Notes: generated by a model from the letters alone, not told the origin. Positions 35,839 to 44,163 are shown, counted from the first letter of the stretch. The stretch is 64,000 bases of DNA from Pararobbsia alpina_A (GCF_965118125.1 NZ_OZ221288.1:496001-560000); one strand, 5' to 3'. Made by a program: numbers and translations.

Positions 35839-38067
35839 TTATGCGAGCGCTGCAACGTCCTTCGAGAGCCGGTCGAACACCGACTGCCAATCGCCCGGCT
35901 TGGGCTGGCGGAACAATCGTGCGCTCGGATACCACGCGCTGGTCTCTCCCTCGAGCAGCCACCGCCAATCCGGCAGATGGGGCAGCAGGATCCAGAGCGG
36001 ACGACCCACCGCTCCGGCAAGGTGAGCGACCGAAGTATCGACACTGATCACGTAGTCCATTTCGTGAACCAGCGCGGCGGTGTCGTCGAAGTCCTCGAGT
36101 TCATCGCCGAAGTGCCGGATTCCCGAAGCCTTGAGGTCGGCCTGGTCTTCGTCGCGGACCACCTTCTGAAGGCTGAACCATTCGATGCGATCGTCGAGGA
36201 TCGGCAGCCATGAAGCCAACGGGACGGTTCGGTTGTGGTCGTCAAGATGCTGCGGATTGCCCGACCACACGATGCCCACTCGCGTGCGTTGGGCCGTGCC
36301 CAGACGGTTGCGCCAGTGATCGAGCTTTTGCGCATCAACGGTGAGATAAGGCACGTTAGCCGGGATCGATGTCTCATCCGTACGGAATGCGAGCGCGAGA
36401 CTCAGTAGCGGGCAGTGGTAGTCGAACGGTGGCAGCGGCTCGCCTCGCAGTACGTACGCGTCGACGTACGGCATGCGTTCGAAGAGTCGTCTGAGCGGCT
36501 TCGGCGCTTCAAGCACGATGGTTGCGCCCAGAGCCTTGACATGCTCGAGGTAGCGGACGAATTGAATCGAGTCGCCGAGGCCCTGCTCCGCATGCAGCAG
36601 AATCGTCTTGCCTTCCAGCGATTCCTTGCCAAGCCACAGGGGCTGCGGAAACTGACGCCTCGAATCACCGACCTGCGATTCTTTCCAGCGCCATTCGTAT
36701 TCGGGCCAGCCTCGAGTGTAGTCACCCAGCGCCAGATAGACGAATGCCTTGGAGAAGTGGGCAGGAATGCTGTCCGGGTCCTGCGCGATCACCCGGTCAA
36801 ACGCTTCGATGGCTTCGGCATGACGCCTCAGCGTGCGCAACGCGTTGCCCCGCTGAAACGACGCGGCAAGGTCGTCTGCGCGAATAGCCAGCGCACGGTC
36901 GAAACTGGCGAGTGCCTCGTCGGATCGGTGCTCGTGCTGGTGAACGAGACCCTTGGCCAGCCAGGCTGGTCCGTACTCCGCGTCGATCGACAACACCTGG
37001 TCGCATGTCTCGATCGCTTTCGCGAATTGCTTGTGCAAATGCAACGCTCGCGCGTAGTTCGTCAATGTCTCGAGTGATGCCGGTGCGAGTTGCACGGCTC
37101 GCTCGAAATTCTCGACCGCGGCGGCCTTTTGCCCCAGATGAAGCAGCGCATTGCCACGATTGGCAAGCGCGCCGGCGTGCTTTTCGTCGATCGCCAGCAC
37201 GCGATCAGAGCGAGCTACCGCGTCGGTAAAGCGACTGATACGTTCGAGCGTTACCGCGCTGTTGTGCAATGCGCCGATGTGGTCGGGCGACGCCGCGATC
37301 GCTTCATTGAACGTCGCAAGTGCCTGTTCGAAGTGCCCTGCATCGGCCAACGTGACGCCACGCGCCACGAGCACATCGATGTTGCTGGGCTCAAGGTGCA
37401 ACGCACGCGCGTAGCTCGTCAGCGCCAAATCGTATTGCCGGAGCGCACGCGCTGCGTCGGCGTGGACCACTAAGGCAGCCCGGTGGGTCGGTTCGAGCCG
37501 CCACGCTCTCTCCGACGATTCGAGCGCCGCCGCAGCGTCTCCGATCGCAAGCTGCGCAGCGGCACGTCGGCTCCAGAGTTCGGCGACCGCAGGTGCATCC
37601 GGAAGCAAACCGTCGTAAATCGCCAGGGCTGAGTCATGGCGCCCTGCCTCGGCCAACATCTCGGCATGCATGAAGCGAACCCGCACATGGGACGGATTCA
37701 GCTCAAGCGCGTATTCGAGGCGCTGCATGGCCTCGTCGCGCCGGCCGAGTTCGAGCAACGCAGACGCATGGTTAGCCAATGCCAGCGGGGTCGGCACGAT
37801 ATCGATCGAACGACGGATGAGCGCTTCGGCCTGCTCCATGCGTCCGTGCTGAAAATGGAGCACACCGCTCCAATGCAGCGCATCGGCGTTGCCGGCGTCA
37901 ACGTCGAGCACCGCGCGATAGCCCGTCTCGGCTTCGTCGAGCAGCCCGCGTTGATGCGCGTCGCGCGCACGGCGCAGCAACGTTTCGACCGACGCGGAGT
38001 AAGCGGCACGCGCTGAGGCGTCGGTGCCTGCCTGTGATGTTTGAGCCTGTTCGGTCTGTTGAGTCAA
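35839..38067 (-). CDS. TPR protein with GT-B glycosyltransferase-like domain, copy 2
   Basis: 742 residues. I place the start at a TTG (38067) that overlaps the upstream stop as TTGA and has GGAG six bases before it. The only in-frame ATG (38199) lies deep inside the upstream gene and would add an Arg-rich shadow sequence. TPR units occupy about residues 25-460. The catalytic region has GKTILLHAEQGLGDSIQFVRYL, GIVWSGNPQHLDDHNRTVPL, VDTSVAHLAGAVGRPLWILLPHLPDWRW and SAWYPSARLFRQ. It shares all catalytic-region blocks with its two neighbours, so the trio arose by tandem duplication. It probably acts in the cytoplasm on the giant exoprotein or another surface molecule. Confidence 0.86.
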   Translation of the reverse strand: MTQQTEQAQTSQAGTDASARAAYSASVETLLRRARDAHQRGLLDEAETGYRAVLDVDAGNADALHWSGVLHFQHGRMEQAEALIRRSIDIVPTPLALANHASALLELGRRDEAMQRLEYALELNPSHVRVRFMHAEMLAEAGRHDSALAIYDGLLPDAPAVAELWSRRAAAQLAIGDAAAALESSERAWRLEPTHRAALVVHADAARALRQYDLALTSYARALHLEPSNIDVLVARGVTLADAGHFEQALATFNEAIAASPDHIGALHNSAVTLERISRFTDAVARSDRVLAIDEKHAGALANRGNALLHLGQKAAAVENFERAVQLAPASLETLTNYARALHLHKQFAKAIETCDQVLSIDAEYGPAWLAKGLVHQHEHRSDEALASFDRALAIRADDLAASFQRGNALRTLRRHAEAIEAFDRVIAQDPDSIPAHFSKAFVYLALGDYTRGWPEYEWRWKESQVGDSRRQFPQPLWLGKESLEGKTILLHAEQGLGDSIQFVRYLEHVKALGATIVLEAPKPLRRLFERMPYVDAYVLRGEPLPPFDYHCPLLSLALAFRTDETSIPANVPYLTVDAQKLDHWRNRLGTAQRTRVGIVWSGNPQHLDDHNRTVPLASWLPILDDRIEWFSLQKVVRDEDQADLKASGIRHFGDELEDFDDTAALVHEMDYVISVDTSVAHLAGAVGRPLWILLPHLPDWRWLLEGETSAWYPSARLFRQPKPGDWQSVFDRLSKDVAALA

Positions 38068-40376
38068 TTGCCGCTCCGCGTAGATACGCCTTCTGAATGG
38101 GCCAGCAGTTCGGTGTCGATGGCGTCGCGTACGGCATTGACGACGTCCTGCCACTGACCGGGCGCGCTCTGGCGGAACAGCCGTGCGGTCGGATACCACG
38201 GGCTATCGCTTCGATCGTCGAGCCAGCGCCACTCGGCCGGATCCGTGAGCAGCAGCCAGACCGGGCGATTGAGCGCACCAGCAAGGTGGGCAACGGCGGA
38301 GTCCACCGAAATCACGAGATCGAGTGATTCGATCAACGCAGCCGTGTCGGCGAAATCGTTCAGGTGCGCTTCGACGTCCAGCAAGGGGGTCTGTTCGAGC
38401 GTGGCCCAATCGCGCGCGCGCACAGCCTTCTGAAGACTGACCCATTGCACGTTGCGGTCGAAAATCGGCAGCAGCGTACTCAGCTCGATCGAACGTCGCC
38501 GGTCGTTGACATGGTGGGGATTGCCCGACCACGCGATGCCGATCCGTTTGCGCGTCTTGGGGCCGAGCCGATGATTCCACGCGTTCACACGTTCGATGTC
38601 TGCCTCGATGTACGGCGTCACATTGGGAATGTTGTGCCAGTCGGTACGAAACGCGAAAGGCAGACTCAATAGTTCACAATGGAAATCGAAGTCGGGTAAC
38701 GCTTCACCGCGTGCGATCACGGTCGCCGGATCGCGACGCAGCGACAGAAGCGTTTTCAGCGGGGCCTGCACTTCGAATACGACGCGCGCGCCCAGACCAT
38801 GAAGCTTGTCGACATACCGGCAGAACTGGAGCGTATCGCCGAACCCCTGTTCCGAGTGGATCAGGATCGTCTTTCCGTCGAGCGATTCATTGCCGGTCCA
38901 GCGAGGCTGAACGAAGTCGCGCGCTTCGCGCTGGGACTTTTCGTCGCGCAGGCGCCACTCATAGCCGGCCCAGCCCTGCTCGAATTCCCCTTGATGGAGA
39001 TGCAAAAAAGCCTTTGCAAAATTGACGTCCTGAGCGTCAGGCGCAACTTCGAGCGCGTGGTCATACGAGGCAAATGCGTCGCGGTATCGTCCAAGGTGCA
39101 GCAGCGAGTTACCGCGATTGAGCCATGCCTGCACGTAGCGTGGATCGATCGCGAGTGCCTTGTCGAACGACTCGATCGCGTCCTCGTGGCGGTCCATGTC
39201 CTGCTGTACGTTCGCACGGTTGCACCAGGCCTCGCGCATTGTCGGCTGGAGCGCCAATGCGGCATCGTATCGTTCGACGGCTTCGGCGAAGCGTTCGAGC
39301 TTGCGAAGCGCCGATCCGCAGTTGCAAAGCACGTCGGGCGAGTTGGGTTCGACCTTCAGTGCTACGGCGTAGTCGGCCAGGGCGTCTTCGTATCGTTCGA
39401 GGCGCAGGTTGGCGTTTCCGCGCGCGCTGTGCACGCGCGGATGCGACGGCTCGAGCGCGAGCACGCGCGTGCAACGCTGGAGTGCCTCTTGCAGTCTCCC
39501 GAGTCGTTCAAGTGCGACCGCGCTGTTGTAGATGGCTTCAACAAAATCGGGCTTCGATGCGATCGCCTCATTGAAGCTCGCGAGCGCCTCCTGAGGGCGG
39601 TCGAGCTCGATCAGCGTGCGGCCGCGCGCAGCCAGAACCTCCGGCAGACTCGGTTGAAGCGCCAATGCACGGTCGTAGGCAACCAGCGCATCGGCATGGC
39701 GCCCGAGGTCGAGCAACACATTCCCCAGATTGGCATGCGACTCGAACGAGCGCGAATTCACTGTCAACGCGCGCTCGTACATTTCGCGTGCGTCGTCGAA
39801 ACGTCCGAGCGCTCTGAGCGCTACGCCGCGATTCGCCAACGCATCAATGGAAAGCGGCGACGCAGCGAGCGCGCGATCAAACACCGATACGGCGTTCTCA
39901 TACCGCCGGAGTTCGATCAGCGCAATGCCAAGCCTGACAAGTGCGTGCAAATGCCCGGGTTCGAGACGAAGCGCCGCCTCATAGTGCTCGATCGCTTCGT
40001 CGCGGCGGCCGTCCTGCGCCACAATCAAGCCGAGGTTGGCCAGAGCGAGCGGCTGCGGATCGATGCGCGTCGAGCGACGGATCAGCTGTTCCGCCTCCGC
40101 GATTTCGCCTCGCTGGTAGCACAACACGCCATACATATGCAGCGCTTCGGCATGGTCGTCCCTGGCTGCGATAACCGCTTTGTAGAGTTCGGCGGCTTCG
40201 GAAAGCTGCCCCTGGGCATGCAGGGCGGCAGCCGATGCGAATGTCGCGTCGACATCCTGTATGCCCGGAACCGCTTCGCTTGCGACATGTTCCGATTCAT
40301 GGAACGCGTCGTTGGACGCATCATGTTTCGCGCCACCTGCTGCGACCTGTCCCGATGGATTTTCGACGAGATTCAT
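38064..40376 (-). CDS. TPR protein with GT-B glycosyltransferase-like domain, copy 1
   Basis: 770 residues, ATG with GGAGG eight bases upstream. The N-terminus (about 1-50) is variable. Some thirteen TPRs follow (about 50-480, for example ALANLGLIVAQDGRRDEAIEHYEAAL), then the GT-B-like domain (about 490-755) with GKTILIHSEQGFGDTLQFCRY, GIAWSGNPHHVNDRRRSIEL, VDSAVAHLAGALNRPVWLLL and SPWYPTARLFRQ. It is the first gene of a three-gene run overlapping by TTGA and a 12-base gap. Heptosyltransferase-like folds share these motifs, so LPS modification is an alternative to adhesin glycosylation. Confidence 0.87.
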   Translation of the reverse strand: MNLVENPSGQVAAGGAKHDASNDAFHESEHVASEAVPGIQDVDATFASAAALHAQGQLSEAAELYKAVIAARDDHAEALHMYGVLCYQRGEIAEAEQLIRRSTRIDPQPLALANLGLIVAQDGRRDEAIEHYEAALRLEPGHLHALVRLGIALIELRRYENAVSVFDRALAASPLSIDALANRGVALRALGRFDDAREMYERALTVNSRSFESHANLGNVLLDLGRHADALVAYDRALALQPSLPEVLAARGRTLIELDRPQEALASFNEAIASKPDFVEAIYNSAVALERLGRLQEALQRCTRVLALEPSHPRVHSARGNANLRLERYEDALADYAVALKVEPNSPDVLCNCGSALRKLERFAEAVERYDAALALQPTMREAWCNRANVQQDMDRHEDAIESFDKALAIDPRYVQAWLNRGNSLLHLGRYRDAFASYDHALEVAPDAQDVNFAKAFLHLHQGEFEQGWAGYEWRLRDEKSQREARDFVQPRWTGNESLDGKTILIHSEQGFGDTLQFCRYVDKLHGLGARVVFEVQAPLKTLLSLRRDPATVIARGEALPDFDFHCELLSLPFAFRTDWHNIPNVTPYIEADIERVNAWNHRLGPKTRKRIGIAWSGNPHHVNDRRRSIELSTLLPIFDRNVQWVSLQKAVRARDWATLEQTPLLDVEAHLNDFADTAALIESLDLVISVDSAVAHLAGALNRPVWLLLTDPAEWRWLDDRSDSPWYPTARLFRQSAPGQWQDVVNAVRDAIDTELLAHSEGVSTRSGN

Positions 40377-40596
40377 ATGCAGGCCTCCGGCCGGCCTGCG
40401 AGGTGCAGAGCGCGCACGATATGCCGCCCCCTGCGCCCGCCCCTGAGCGCGGTGTTCATACGGCTCTCGAAGTCCATTGCGTCGCTCCCGATATCGAATT
40501 GCGTGAGGTGAAGGCGCGCGGCGAACCTGATCGCGCGCGAGTGACCTTGCGGTGATTCAGCAGCGTATCGAACGAGCGATAAAAAGCGTATGACCG

Positions 40597-40610
40597 TTTG
40601 TACACACAAT
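40597..40610 (-). promoter_or_regulatory. TTTGTACACACAAT element upstream of the TPR-GT operon
   Basis: TGTACACACA (40599-40608) matches the island palindrome at eight of ten positions. Read toward the TPR gene it is TGTGTGTACA, close to the TGTGTACACA type of palindrome that I recall for Phd of phage P1. It lies about 223 bases before the first TPR gene, in a 255-base gap after gspJ. Confidence 0.45.
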
Positions 40611-40631
40611 GCGGCGAGACACGACGGACAC

Positions 40632-41282
40632 CTATTCCGCTAGCGGAATCGTGCGCATGTATTCGCCGCCGCGGTCAGTCTGGATCGAGAAACGCACACC
40701 TCGCGGCAATGGCATACCGACCGCGGACGCCGTGGTGATGCCACGTTGTGCCAGATACTTCGAGTACGAAGCGATTACGACGCTCTGGTCAGATGTCCAC
40801 CCCTGCGCGGCAATCCACACCGACAGGCGCATGCCTCGTACGTCGTTGCTTGCGATGACGCTTGCAAAGCGATCCATGCTTTTCAACGCGCCACTGACCG
40901 CGTCGATCGTGTCGAGCGGCTGTGACGCACTTCGGAGCAGCTGGTGGCCTTTGAGGAAATACCGTACGACTTGCAAGCGCGTGGCGCCATCGCCTACGCC
41001 GATATGCCGGACGAGCACGAGTTCGTTGGACTGAATGCGCAACGGCGGACCGAACATTTCTTCGGGCGCGGCAAGATTGAGCATGTCGAACTGCAGTTGC
41101 GAGAAATATCGCCCAAGCATCCGCGTCTGAGTCAGTTGACTGACGACCGTATCGCGCCCACGTATCGTGGCATCGAGCCCGCGCCACGCCATCACCGCGA
41201 TCACAGCCAACAACGCAATGGCAACGAGCATCTCGATGAGCGTAAAGCCTGCCGCGCTCGAGCGTGTCCTAACGCGCTTCAT
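40632..41282 (-). CDS. gspJ: Type II secretion minor pseudopilin GspJ
   Basis: 216 residues. A short basic leader, MKRVRTRSSAAG, is cut before FTLIEMLVAIALLAVIAVMAWRGLD (Glu at +5). The soluble domain has the GspJ segments RYFSQLQFDMLNLA and VRYFLKGHQLLRSASQPLD. It overlaps the end of gspI by 14 bases, so they are co-translated. GspJ forms the pseudopilus tip complex with GspI and GspK; gspK is encoded 27 kb away in this window. Confidence 0.94.
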   Translation of the reverse strand: MKRVRTRSSAAGFTLIEMLVAIALLAVIAVMAWRGLDATIRGRDTVVSQLTQTRMLGRYFSQLQFDMLNLAAPEEMFGPPLRIQSNELVLVRHIGVGDGATRLQVVRYFLKGHQLLRSASQPLDTIDAVSGALKSMDRFASVIASNDVRGMRLSVWIAAQGWTSDQSVVIASYSKYLAQRGITTASAVGMPLPRGVRFSIQTDRGGEYMRTIPLAE

Positions 41283-41655
41283 TTTGAATGACCGTCACGG
41301 TCTCGGCGAGAACTTCCGCGCTCTTGGGCGACGCGTACACGGTGACTGCGACCTGTCGAAGCATGGGATTGGACATGCTGGTCACACGCTGCCGGCATAC
41401 GAACCGATAAGGTCCTTGAGCACAGTCGAACGTGGTAAGCCCAGGGTCTGGCCACGCGCCCGCAATACGGATGTCGCTGAGCGCGCTATCTGCGCTCCAT
41501 AGCGCAAGCAGGCGTGACCTTGCGAGTTCGGTATGGACCGCCATTGCACCGATCGCGTGTAGAACGGCACCGAGCGAAATCGCGACGACGGCAAGCGCAA
41601 TCAGCACTTCGATCAGTGTGAAACCCCATTCGTCGGCGGGCGAATGCATCGTCAT
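41269..41655 (-). CDS. gspI: Type II secretion minor pseudopilin GspI
   Basis: 128 residues from the ATG at 41655, which overlaps the cysC stop as ATGA; another ATG lies two codons on. The leader MTMHSPADEWG is cut before FTLIEVLIALAVVAISLGAVLHAIG (Glu at +5). ALWSADSALSDIRIAGAWPDPG and a Cys pair (FDCAQGPYRFVCRQ) fit GspI, including the disulphide seen in this family. An upstream in-frame extension to 41910 is antisense-like and lies inside cysC. Its coupling to an APS kinase gene is unusual. Confidence 0.93.
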   Translation of the reverse strand: MTMHSPADEWGFTLIEVLIALAVVAISLGAVLHAIGAMAVHTELARSRLLALWSADSALSDIRIAGAWPDPGLTTFDCAQGPYRFVCRQRVTSMSNPMLRQVAVTVYASPKSAEVLAETVTVIQNEAR

Positions 41656-42305
41656 TGCTCGATGGCATCGCGGCGACCGACTCCGCGTGCGTTGTTTGCA
41701 CTGATGTACCGCGGCAGGCGCCCGAGCTCCACCTTCGAGCGAACGTACTGGACGAATTCGTCGATCGATTGCGAAGGCGTGCGCCCACGCGTGTCGATCG
41801 ATGTATCGGGCGCGACGGGCACTTCGTAAGGAGACGAAATGCCTGTAAACCCGTGGATTTCGCCGGCCCGCGCCTTTCGATAGAGTCCCTTCGGATCGCG
41901 TGCTTCGCACAGGTCGAGCGTTGTGGCGACATACACCTCATAGAAGTCCGCCGACACGGCCTGACGGGCATATTGTCTGCCTCGATCAAATGGCGAAATC
42001 AATGCCACGAGGACGATCATGCCGGTATTCGCAAACGCCTCCGCCATATGTCCCGCACGGCGCATGCTCTCGTGCCGGTCGGCGTCGTCAAAGCCGAGAT
42101 CGGCGTTCAAGCCCTTGCGCAAGTGGTCACCGTCAAGCACGCAGACCTGATACCCCATCGTGTAGAGCAGTTGCTCCGCACCGGAAGCCACCGTAGTCTT
42201 GCCCGCTCCCGACAAACCCGTGAGCCAGAACACGGCGCTTCGATGCCCGTTCGCGCGCTCGCGTTCCGAGCGCGACAGTGCCATGGCGCCGAACTCACTG
42301 GCCAT
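41652..42305 (-). CDS. cysC: Adenylylsulfate (APS) kinase
   Basis: 217 residues from the ATG at 42305, which overlaps the upstream stop by 11 bases. Walker A is GLSGAGKTT (about residues 30-38), followed by the APS-kinase signature LDGDHLRKGLNADLGF (about 56-71), the FDRGRQYAR and DLCEARDPKGLYRKAR segments, and SPYEVPVAPDTSIDT. The enzyme makes PAPS, the sulfate donor, from APS and ATP in the cytoplasm. No cysDN, cysH or sulfotransferase gene is in the window, so it is detached from assimilatory sulfate metabolism. Its place between a TIGR03032 gene and gspI suggests supply of PAPS for sulfating a surface or secreted product, which is inference. Confidence 0.93.
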   Translation of the reverse strand: MASEFGAMALSRSERERANGHRSAVFWLTGLSGAGKTTVASGAEQLLYTMGYQVCVLDGDHLRKGLNADLGFDDADRHESMRRAGHMAEAFANTGMIVLVALISPFDRGRQYARQAVSADFYEVYVATTLDLCEARDPKGLYRKARAGEIHGFTGISSPYEVPVAPDTSIDTRGRTPSQSIDEFVQYVRSKVELGRLPRYISANNARGVGRRDAIEQ

Positions 42306-43413
42306 CGCCGTCACCCGCCTCTTCTTCCACAGCACCCATGTCCCACTGCCCTGCGTCCATCGTGTTGATCGATGGCGTTTCGGCCCATTGCTCGAAAGCC
42401 AATATCTCGGCGCGGCGCACATTCGGAATGACCTGGACGTCGAAGACTTCACGTACGCCCGTATGGAAATGCATGATGCCGAGGATCTCGCCATTTTGAG
42501 CGTTGACAGCAGCAACACCGGCGACGAGGTCGCCTTCGGTTTCGATCGGCAGGCCCTGGGGCCCGCGTTTTTCGCGCAATTTGGACAGCCCGACAAAGAG
42601 CACACCGCCATGCGCCGCGAGCCCGTGCGTGAATCCTGGCAGCTTCGCGACCACTCTGCGTTCGCCTGTAGTGGGTTCGATCTGAAGCACGAGTCCGCGT
42701 CCGCCCTCGAGCACGTAGAGTTTGTTGTCGATGACACGCGGCGAATGCGGCATCGACAGGCCTGATGCCACGACGCGCCCCGACGGGACTTCCATGAGCA
42801 CGCCGTTCTCGGCCATGCCGTCGCGCCATCCATACGGCGTGTTCGTTGTTCCGAGCGCCGTCACAAAACGAATCAGCCGGTTGTGAAACGCCATGCCGTT
42901 CAAATGGCAGCGGTCGTCGCCGGAAAGTTGCTTGATAAACGGTGGCTGCCAGATCGGCGTGAAATTAAAGAAGCCATCGATCACGCTGATACACGAAAAC
43001 CGTGTGTTGACGGCGACGACGACGCGTTCGTCAAACGCCATGTCGTGCAAATCGCAATAGCCCGTGTGGAATGTCTGACGAGGTACGTACACTGCGTCGT
43101 AGAAGTCCGGACGGCGGGGATAGTCCTTTGCGATGCTACGGACGTTGCCGAACACGACCAGCTCACGCATCGTGGCGATCGCCAGCCGGTCACGATCGAC
43201 AGCCATCCCCATCGAGCGCGGAAGCAAACACGCAGACAATGTTGGCTCGCCGTTCGTGACACCCAGCAATGCAACGCCCGAAGGCCGGCGGCTGATCGCG
43301 AGCGTAATACCGAGCTTTTCGATCACCTGCAAAAACCGCCCCGTGTCCTGCAACCGTATCGTCGGTGACCAGGCGAGATCGTCGTCTACGTGTTCTTGTT
43401 CTTCCGTCTGCAT
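42295..43413 (-). CDS. TIGR03032 family protein (DUF4915-type), unknown function
   Basis: 372 residues, no signal peptide. It has the family's repeated WD/NHL-like blade motifs: CDLHDMAFDERVVVAVNTRFSCISVID, FTPIWQPPFI, DDRCHLNGMAFHN, NGVLMEVPSGRVVASGLSMPHSPRV and KLPGFTHGLAAHGGVLFVGLS. A beta-propeller fold is likely. In other genomes proteins of this family often sit with TPR and sulfotransferase genes of surface-polysaccharide or exoprotein modification, which fits cysC immediately downstream (11-base overlap). It opens the operon TIGR03032-cysC-gspI-gspJ. A TGTTCGTACA element lies 94 bases upstream. Confidence 0.85.
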   Translation of the reverse strand: MQTEEQEHVDDDLAWSPTIRLQDTGRFLQVIEKLGITLAISRRPSGVALLGVTNGEPTLSACLLPRSMGMAVDRDRLAIATMRELVVFGNVRSIAKDYPRRPDFYDAVYVPRQTFHTGYCDLHDMAFDERVVVAVNTRFSCISVIDGFFNFTPIWQPPFIKQLSGDDRCHLNGMAFHNRLIRFVTALGTTNTPYGWRDGMAENGVLMEVPSGRVVASGLSMPHSPRVIDNKLYVLEGGRGLVLQIEPTTGERRVVAKLPGFTHGLAAHGGVLFVGLSKLREKRGPQGLPIETEGDLVAGVAAVNAQNGEILGIMHFHTGVREVFDVQVIPNVRRAEILAFEQWAETPSINTMDAGQWDMGAVEEEAGDGDGQ

Positions 43414-43506
43414 GCTGTGGCCTCTATTAGCGCTTGCGTCGTTCGGAGTTGAACTACCCCGAGCGTAGGCACTATAGAGACGACATAAGGCAGACGGATT
43501 TCGATT

Positions 43507-43516
43507 TGTTCGTACA
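43507..43516 (-). promoter_or_regulatory. TGTTCGTACA element upstream of the TIGR03032-cysC-gspIJ operon
   Basis: Nine of ten positions match TGTACGTACA. It lies in the 109-base gap after the tetR stop, about 94 bases before the first gene of the operon. It is the rightmost member of the set seen across the island; no similar site was found before the transporter or acyl-CoA genes to the right. Confidence 0.5.
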
Positions 43517-43522
43517 ACGACG

Positions 43523-44116
43523 TTACGCCACGCTCGGCGAACTCATCGCATTCGCCACGAGCTGCATCGCGATATCACACGCGAGCATCGCAGACCCTGA
43601 ATCACCTGAGATCTGCGCGGTAACCGTCGCGCCGTCAACGAGAATCAGCAATTGCGCAGCAATGCGGTCCGCTGCCATTGCGGGCACTAACGGCTCGAGT
43701 ACCTCGCGCAACAGCTCGGTCAAATGCAGCTTTTGCAGCGCTGCGGCGCGATGAATCTGGTCATCGTGCCCGGGGAATTCGGAGGCTGCGTTGATAAACA
43801 TGCAGCCCGTGAAGTTGGCCTCCTTGAACCACACGTCATGCCATTCGAAAACGGCACGAAGGCGGTCAAGGGGCGCATCGTACTTCGCGACAAAGTCACG
43901 CAGTGATTCCGCCGCGCGGGCCTCGCGTTGGCCGAGCACGGCCACCACGAGATCCGACTTCGAGGCAAAGTGGTTATAGAGCGTCATTTTGGCGACGCCC
44001 GATTCCGCGACGATGCGATCGACCCCGACGGCGTGATAGCCCTCTTGCGAGAACAGCTCCGTCGCCTTGTCGACCAATATTTGTTTTTTGCTTACCGCCT
44101 CACGGTTCGCTGTCAT
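43523..44116 (-). CDS. TetR/AcrR-family transcriptional regulator
   Basis: 197 residues. The N-terminal helix-turn-helix is complete (ATELFSQEGYHAVGVDRIVAESGVAKMTLYNHFASKSDLV, about residues 18-58). The C-terminal ligand domain has WFKEANFTGCMFINAASEFP, resembling the TetR_C subgroup often annotated as YxaF/LmrA-like. It is encoded upstream of the TIGR03032 operon in the same direction with a 109-base gap, and downstream of the second phd gene. Target and inducer are unknown; it may mark the edge of the island rather than control it. Confidence 0.92.
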   Translation of the reverse strand: MTANREAVSKKQILVDKATELFSQEGYHAVGVDRIVAESGVAKMTLYNHFASKSDLVVAVLGQREARAAESLRDFVAKYDAPLDRLRAVFEWHDVWFKEANFTGCMFINAASEFPGHDDQIHRAAALQKLHLTELLREVLEPLVPAMAADRIAAQLLILVDGATVTAQISGDSGSAMLACDIAMQLVANAMSSPSVA

Positions 44117-44163
44117 CGTCCCGGTTTTCCGTCCCTGATGGGTGCCGCCTCCCTCTTACGCGA

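Noticed and set aside
36456..36476. GTACGTAC inside a TPR gene, and a similar one at about 43083
   Set aside because: Within coding sequence and without the flanking TG/CA; treated as background, though it shows the 8-mer core alone is not diagnostic.
38799..40511. 570-residue plus-strand frame
   Set aside because: Antisense to a TPR gene; a product of GC-rich third positions, no ribosome site or family.
41656..41910. N-terminal extension of GspI
   Set aside because: Lies inside cysC and is Arg-rich; the prepilin leader starts at 41655 with an ATGA overlap.
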